DNA of 5,009 bases, from positions 1 through 5,009 of the forward strand of contig LUSA01000063.1 of NCBI GenBank assembly GCA_001629235.1, in the 5' to 3' direction. The position numbers and the translations under genes are program-made. Positions 1 through 2,973 of this stretch are shown piece after piece. Source of the stretch: Marine group II euryarchaeote REDSEA-S43_B8 (GTDB lineage: Archaea > Thermoplasmatota > Poseidoniia > Poseidoniales > Thalassarchaeaceae). Below the pieces are notes generated by a model. The model worked only from the letters and a program-made list of their open reading frames with translations, did not search any database and was not told the origin of the DNA. How positions within the stretch are numbered: position 1 is the stretch's first letter; each line of letters opens with the position of its first letter.

Positions 1-63
1 GCAGGAGCGTACGCAACCGTACTAATGCGTGAGTTCATGAGATCGCCACTCGACCACTACTGA
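1..63 (+). CDS. truD: tRNA pseudouridine-13 synthase TruD, C-terminal end (partial)
   Basis: The first 63 bases read in frame 1 as 20 codons and a TGA stop. The peptide, AGAYATVLMREFMRSPLDHY, resembles the very end of TruD proteins, where a 'G-x-Y/F-A-T-x-x-x-R-E' segment closes the catalytic fold. TruD makes pseudouridine at position 13 of tRNAs in the cytoplasm. Everything upstream, including the catalytic aspartate, lies outside the window, so the call rests on this one short motif. Genomic context agrees: as I recall, truD is often found near the aEF1B region in archaea. The stop codon directly abuts the stop of the convergent aEF1B gene. Another protein with a similar tail cannot be excluded. 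Confidence 0.7.
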   Translation, partial: AGAYATVLMREFMRSPLDHY

Positions 64-330
64 TCAGAGGCGGCCCATTTCCAAGGCCTCGATTTGTCCC
101 ACTAGGTCGTCGACCTGCTTGACCCTATCTTCGAATCCGTCAACGATCCCTTCTCCTTCTCCCAGAACCGCCTGGACCTCTATGTACATCATTCCGAATG
201 CCAGTGGCTTGATCTCCACCTCTTGTACTTCTTCGAAGTCCGAGATAACGCTCGCTATCCCTTCATAGTTCGGACTACCATCTTCCGGTTGGTCCAGAGT
301 AACCTTGTACTTCACAACTACATGACCCAC
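64..330 (-). CDS. ef1b: Archaeal translation elongation factor 1-beta (aEF1B)
   Basis: This is the nucleotide-exchange factor that releases GDP from aEF1A (EF-1 alpha) so it can reload with GTP and aminoacyl-tRNA. The product is 88 residues from the GTG at 330, or 91 from an in-frame GTG at 339; archaeal members are about 90 residues and consist only of the alpha/beta exchange domain. Family features seen are an N-terminal beta strand (GHVVVKYKV), the acidic 'EEVQEVEIKPLAFGM' core, which matches the conserved 'I.PiAFGLkal' segment, and a C-terminal helix ending '..DDLVGQIEALEMGRL'. I prefer the start at 330 because GAGGTGAT, close to a perfect Shine-Dalgarno sequence, lies about 5 bases before it and itself overlaps the GTG at 339; archaeal homologues also begin near M-G-x-V. 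It is co-transcribed behind the zinc-ribbon gene. Confidence 0.93.
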   Translation of the reverse strand: MGHVVVKYKVTLDQPEDGSPNYEGIASVISDFEEVQEVEIKPLAFGMMYIEVQAVLGEGEGIVDGFEDRVKQVDDLVGQIEALEMGRL

Positions 331-334
331 ATAA

Positions 335-342
335 ATCACCTC
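335..342 (-). promoter_or_regulatory. Shine-Dalgarno site of aEF1B overlapping the upstream stop codon
   Basis: On the minus strand the end of the zinc-ribbon gene reads TGAGGTGATTTATGTG. GAGGTGAT is complementary to the 3' end of archaeal 16S rRNA and begins inside the TGA stop. The spacing to the GTG at 330 is about 4-6 bases, which is optimal, whereas the GTG at 339 lies inside the site. This decides the aEF1B start and suggests translational coupling between the two genes. Confidence 0.7.
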
Positions 343-517
343 AAGGCCCTACAAAATCGCACTCAGGGCACATGTACTTCACGGACTGAACTCTGCATTT
401 CTGACTCCTCCCAAGAGGGGCCGAACATACGGGGCACGGGAACGAGGTGCTCTCGCTGCCCACTAAGGGCGTCCCGGAGGACGCGCATACAGTTGCCCTT
501 CCACTAGTCCCGGCCAT
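341..517 (-). CDS. Small zinc-ribbon protein (HVO_2753-like), with degenerate first and third CxxC motifs
   Basis: This 58-residue protein is encoded one base upstream of aEF1B. It matches the archaeal micro-protein family with four CxxC knuckles, which typically ends '..CxxQSxxYxCPxCGFxGP'; this one ends with CRVQSVKYMCPECDFVGP. Motif positions are C11-A-S-S14, C28-P-V-C31, S38-Q-K-C41 and C50-P-E-C53. Motifs 2 and 4 are intact, but motif 1 has lost its second cysteine and motif 3 its first, both to serine, so six of eight ligands remain. The family is thought to bind two zinc ions and is annotated as probably RNA- or translation-associated; its exact role is not settled. The gene is first in an operon with aEF1B, and the ATG at 517 has a TATA-like box about 25-33 bases upstream, consistent with a leaderless transcript. 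The match to family length and ending makes it a real gene despite its small size. Confidence 0.87.
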   Translation of the reverse strand: MAGTSGRATVCASSGTPLVGSESTSFPCPVCSAPLGRSQKCRVQSVKYMCPECDFVGP

Positions 518-540
518 TGACTTGCTGGCGTACTAGGGTC

Positions 541-551
541 CCTTTTTAGCG
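541..551 (-). promoter_or_regulatory. TATA-like promoter element of the zinc-ribbon/aEF1B operon
   Basis: The minus strand reads GCTAAAAAGGG, centred about 29 bases before the ATG at 517. This is the distance expected between an archaeal TATA box and the transcription start when the transcript is leaderless. No Shine-Dalgarno sequence precedes the ATG, which fits. The assignment rests on base composition and spacing only. Confidence 0.45.
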
Positions 552-603
552 TTGATTGTGGTAATCCAGTGACATCGGGGGATAGAATCTAGCCAAAATT
601 GCT

Positions 604-616
604 GAAAATTGAAAAG
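604..616 (+). promoter_or_regulatory. TATA-like promoter element of the cupin gene
   Basis: GAAAATTGAAAAG is the most A/T-rich run upstream of the cupin gene and is centred about 28 bases before the ATG at 638. The spacing suits a leaderless transcript beginning at that ATG. A similar run (CCAAAATTG) lies just upstream at 593-601, so the exact box is uncertain. Confidence 0.35.
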
Positions 617-637
617 ATTGGACTAGTCGAGTTGAAC

Positions 638-1090
638 ATGGCCGAGGAAGAAATGAGTCTGACTGGGGAGCAATCAGACCTGTCAGATTACGTGAATGAT
701 GAAGGGGGAATTTGGAGCCTGAGGCAGGTTGAGAAGATCAGAGGTTGGAACAATATCGAGTATGGGGCCGGACTCTCGGGAAAGAACACCCCTTCCACTG
801 GGCTCTCTATGAACAGGGCATACATCCCGCCTGGAGGAATAGCGAAGGCACATATCCATGTTGACTTCGATGTCATGATATATCTCCTGAAGGGAAGTGT
901 CAGGCACGAGTATGGGGAGGGTTGTCGCCAGTCTGTGGTACACAGTGCCGGGGACATGTTCTACATCGAACCGGGCCTTCCTCACGAGGTGTTCAATTGC
1001 TCAGAAGACGAATGGGTGCATGCGATCGTTTCTAGGTCAGATGCTTCTGAGTGGCAGAATATCAAGCCATATGACAGAGACTCAGAGTAG
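638..1090 (+). CDS. Single-domain cupin protein
   Basis: The 150-residue product contains one RmlC-like cupin beta-barrel. Cupin motif 1 is seen as PGG-x4-HIH with H72 and H74, followed by D78 in the place usually held by a glutamate, then IYLLKG. Motif 2 is GDMFYIEPGLPHEVFN (105-120), with H116 as the likely fourth metal ligand and N120 conserved. Such proteins bind a divalent metal and may be sugar isomerases, dioxygenases or small-molecule sensors; nothing here fixes the substrate. Residues 1-60 precede the barrel core and contain no signal peptide, so it is cytoplasmic. Start choices are ATG 638 (favoured by the TATA-like spacing), ATG 653 (145 residues, preceded by GAGGA four bases before) and TTG 599 (163 residues). 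It converges on the RlmE-family gene with no spacer. It stands alone on its strand, so neighbours give little hint of role. Confidence 0.85.
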   Translation: MAEEEMSLTGEQSDLSDYVNDEGGIWSLRQVEKIRGWNNIEYGAGLSGKNTPSTGLSMNRAYIPPGGIAKAHIHVDFDVMIYLLKGSVRHEYGEGCRQSVVHSAGDMFYIEPGLPHEVFNCSEDEWVHAIVSRSDASEWQNIKPYDRDSE

Positions 1091-1828
1091 CTACTCCTTC
1101 TTGGGCAGTTTTCTGAACCCAACTATCGGATCAATCTCCTGGTCTATGTCTTCTTCCACAACTATTCCAATCGAGGCCAGATGATCTTCTACATGCTGCA
1201 TTGCAGACCCTTCTTTCTTTGGTTCTGGAAGCTTCCTCTGGCAGACGAGATACGTCTCAGAAGAAGCACTCCTGCTGGCAGTGGGTGAAAACCTCCCAAC
1301 GGACGAGAATCTCAGCTTAGCAGCCTCAACGAGGCCCTCGATACCAGCTCCTTGGAAGACCTTCGTAACGAAGCCACCCCCCGGGACCAGGAGATCGGAT
1401 GCAACATCCAGTGCCATCGTTGAGAGCTCCAGGGATATGGCCTGATCAGTATCATACCTACCAGTAAGCCTGGGGGAAATGTCACTGATCACGCAGTTGA
1501 GTTGACCTCCCGCAATCTCCCTTGTGATTTCCTCAATCGTTGAGTCATGAGTTATATCCCCGACCAATACTATGGCTCCCTCGACTGGAGATGTGACCAA
1601 CAGGTCAACCCCGATTACCTTGCCACTCTCCCCGACCTCCTCTACTGCAACTTGAGTCCAACCGCCGGGGTGACAACCAATGTCCAATACGCAGTCTCCC
1701 TTGCGAATGATTCCGAACTTCTCTTGGATCTGCTTTAGCTTGTAAGCTGAGCGTGCCCGATACCCCTTCGACTTCGCATCCCTCCTCCAGGGGTCTCGTT
1801 TGTTCTCCTGGTACCAGCGTTTGCTCAT
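1091..1828 (-). CDS. rlmE: RlmE/FtsJ-family 23S rRNA (uridine-2'-O-)methyltransferase
   Basis: The 245-residue product is an S-adenosylmethionine-dependent 2'-O-ribose methyltransferase. It opens with MSKRWYQENKRDPW and the typical 'GYRARSAYKL' segment. The SAM-binding motif I is LDIGCHPGGW (48-57), where most relatives have DLGAAPGGW. The K-D-K-E catalytic tetrad is complete: K30, D116 (in VISDISP), K156 (in VTKVFQG) and E191 (in SSETYLV). In bacteria RlmE methylates U2552 of 23S rRNA in the A-loop; archaeal members are presumed to act on rRNA, though other RNA targets are possible. Residues about 201-245 form an acidic extension beyond the catalytic fold and do not look like the TRAM domain found in some archaeal homologues. 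An upstream in-frame ATG at 1867 would add 13 residues, but homologues begin near MSxRW and a TATA-like ATTCTTAA lies 23-30 bases before 1828. It is 76 bases downstream of the epimerase gene on the same strand. Confidence 0.92.
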   Translation of the reverse strand: MSKRWYQENKRDPWRRDAKSKGYRARSAYKLKQIQEKFGIIRKGDCVLDIGCHPGGWTQVAVEEVGESGKVIGVDLLVTSPVEGAIVLVGDITHDSTIEEITREIAGGQLNCVISDISPRLTGRYDTDQAISLELSTMALDVASDLLVPGGGFVTKVFQGAGIEGLVEAAKLRFSSVGRFSPTASRSASSETYLVCQRKLPEPKKEGSAMQHVEDHLASIGIVVEEDIDQEIDPIVGFRKLPKKE

Positions 1829-1850
1829 GCTATCACTCAAGGACTGGTGG

Positions 1851-1858
1851 TTAAGAAT
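1851..1858 (-). promoter_or_regulatory. Possible TATA-like element of the rlmE gene
   Basis: The minus strand reads ATTCTTAA, 23-30 bases before the ATG at 1828. The spacing fits leaderless transcription from an internal promoter between the epimerase gene and rlmE, but the sequence is a weak match to an archaeal TATA box. It overlaps one arm of an inverted repeat. Confidence 0.25.
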
Positions 1859-1874
1859 CCGAACCATGGATTCT
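1854..1874. repeat. Perfect 7-base inverted repeat between the epimerase gene and rlmE
   Basis: AGAATCC (1854-1860) and GGATTCT (1868-1874) are perfect reverse complements separated by seven bases. The repeat lies in the 76-base gap between two minus-strand genes and overlaps the weak TATA-like sequence of rlmE. It could be an operator or an mRNA hairpin. No T tract follows it on the minus strand, so an intrinsic terminator is unlikely. Repeats of this size also arise by chance a few times in 5 kb. Confidence 0.35.
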
Positions 1875-1904
1875 CTCTATTGGGGACCGTTGTCCACGCC
1901 GAAC

Positions 1905-2846
1905 TCAAAGGCCGATTTCCAAAATTAGGTCCCTTGCAGTTTCTCTGATGGCATCCTCAGACATCGCCGTTGGCTCGAAGCCGCTGTCAAGCAGCCGTGC
2001 CACATCCAGGTAGGTCTTGGGGACGTCTCCGGCCCAACCCCTCTTCCCTCCGGTGTAGACTATCTCGACCCCTTCTAGACCGCTCTCTTCGATAACGATC
2101 TGTGCAATCTTCGAGACGGAGCAGGTATCTCCCGTTCCCAAGTTATACAGTACCGAGCCCTCCTCGCCCATCGAGATAATGTGCAGCATAGAGCGAACGC
2201 AGTCGTGAGCAGACATGTATGACTTCTCCTGATTCCCATCTCCGAGAACCTCGAGTCTACTAGGGTCCGACTTGAGTTTGTGAATGAAGTCGAATATCAC
2301 GCCGTGGGTCCCTCTCGGGCCGACAATGTTTGCGAACCTGTGAATGAAGCCCTTAGCTCCGAATGTTCCTACCCAAGCTGTGATTAGGGCCTCGCTGGCT
2401 AGTTTCGAGGCCCCATACAAGGAAATGGGCATCACTGGGCCGTAGCTCTCCGGCGTAGGCATGACGCTGGCCTCCCCATATACTGCAGACGAGGACGCAA
2501 AGGAAATCCTGGCCACTCCGTTCAAACGCATCGCCTCTAGGACGTTGTAAGTGGCCAGTGTTCCTTGCTTCAGGTCTGTATCGGTAACTTCTGTCCCCAG
2601 CCTGATATCCGGATTTGCAGCCATATGGTGGACAGTATCGATACCCTCCATCGCAGACATTATCGCTTCTCTATCTAGCATATCTTCATTGAAAATCTCC
2701 ACAGAACCGCCATCCAGGTGGTGTGAAAGGAACTCTTCTCTACCGCTACTGAAGTTGTCTATCACCCTCACTTTCTTGCCCTGCTCTACCAAAGCATCGA
2801 CCAAGTGCGAGCCGATGAAGCCGGCGCCTCCGGTGACAAGCTCCAT
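1905..2846 (-). CDS. NAD-dependent epimerase/dehydratase, UDP-glucose 4-epimerase-like
   Basis: The 313-residue product is an extended short-chain dehydrogenase/reductase acting on nucleotide sugars in the cytoplasm. The Rossmann motif TGGAGFIGSH (5-14) starts almost at the N-terminus, and D30 at the end of strand beta-2 indicates NAD rather than NADP. The catalytic set is visible as SSSAVYG (118-124), with a serine in the S/T position, and Y144-x3-K148 in SLYGASKLASEA. Further family marks are FANIVGPRG (171-179), LGDGNQEKSYM (201-211), NLGTGD (235-240) and GGKRGWAGDVP (266-276), the last typical of archaeal GalE-like proteins. The likely reaction is 4-epimerisation of UDP-glucose/UDP-galactose or a related sugar used in glycosylation, but dehydratase or other epimerase activity cannot be excluded. 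An in-frame TAG 24 bases upstream, with no other start between, fixes the ATG at 2846. It is divergent from the RND gene. Confidence 0.9.
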   Translation of the reverse strand: MELVTGGAGFIGSHLVDALVEQGKKVRVIDNFSSGREEFLSHHLDGGSVEIFNEDMLDREAIMSAMEGIDTVHHMAANPDIRLGTEVTDTDLKQGTLATYNVLEAMRLNGVARISFASSSAVYGEASVMPTPESYGPVMPISLYGASKLASEALITAWVGTFGAKGFIHRFANIVGPRGTHGVIFDFIHKLKSDPSRLEVLGDGNQEKSYMSAHDCVRSMLHIISMGEEGSVLYNLGTGDTCSVSKIAQIVIEESGLEGVEIVYTGGKRGWAGDVPKTYLDVARLLDSGFEPTAMSEDAIRETARDLILEIGL

Positions 2847-2887
2847 GATACCGCCCCTTACATCGCACTATTGAGAACATCGGAAAC

Positions 2888-2901
2888 CGAATTTTCCTTT
2901 T
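2888..2901 (-). promoter_or_regulatory. Possible promoter element of the epimerase gene
   Basis: The minus strand carries an A-rich run, AAAAAGGAAAATTCGG or part of it, 42-55 bases before the epimerase ATG. It is the only A/T-rich stretch in the intergenic region that could act as a TATA box for this strand, and it would give a leader of roughly 15-25 bases. The assignment is tentative. Confidence 0.3.
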
Positions 2902-2922
2902 TGTCCATTAATCGGCACATCT

Positions 2923-2937
2923 GGATAACGCGTATCC
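2923..2937. promoter_or_regulatory. Short inverted repeat in the divergent promoter region
   Basis: GGATA (2923-2927) and TATCC (2933-2937) flank the five bases ACGCG. The element lies midway between the divergent epimerase and RND genes, about 37-51 bases before the proposed RND start. Its position is where an archaeal regulator could bind, but 5-base arms are weak evidence. Confidence 0.22.
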
Positions 2938-2973
2938 GAACGCTTCATTTGGCTTGAGTCGGGGAAGAGGTCC

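Noticed and set aside
223..507. Plus-strand open frame of 94 codons starting at ATG 223
   Set aside because: It lies antisense to the zinc-ribbon and aEF1B genes, both of which have clear family motifs, and its translation has no recognisable domain.
683..985. Two minus-strand open frames antisense to the cupin gene
   Set aside because: Both lie entirely inside the cupin coding sequence, whose metal-binding motifs are intact; the antisense peptides show no domain and no promoter.
1829..1867. N-terminal extension of the RlmE protein from ATG 1867
   Set aside because: The extra 13 residues do not match the usual family start (MSxRW), and the TATA-like spacing supports ATG 1828.
2551..2874. 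Plus-strand open frame of 107 codons antisense to the epimerase
   Set aside because: It covers the Rossmann and NAD-binding part of a well-conserved enzyme; its serine/proline-rich translation looks like a mirror of that coding bias.
2880..2897. Short inverted repeats TCGG-AAA-CCGA and GGAAA-N6-TTTCC
   Set aside because: Arms of only 4-5 bases in an A-rich promoter stretch are expected by chance, and the two overlap each other.
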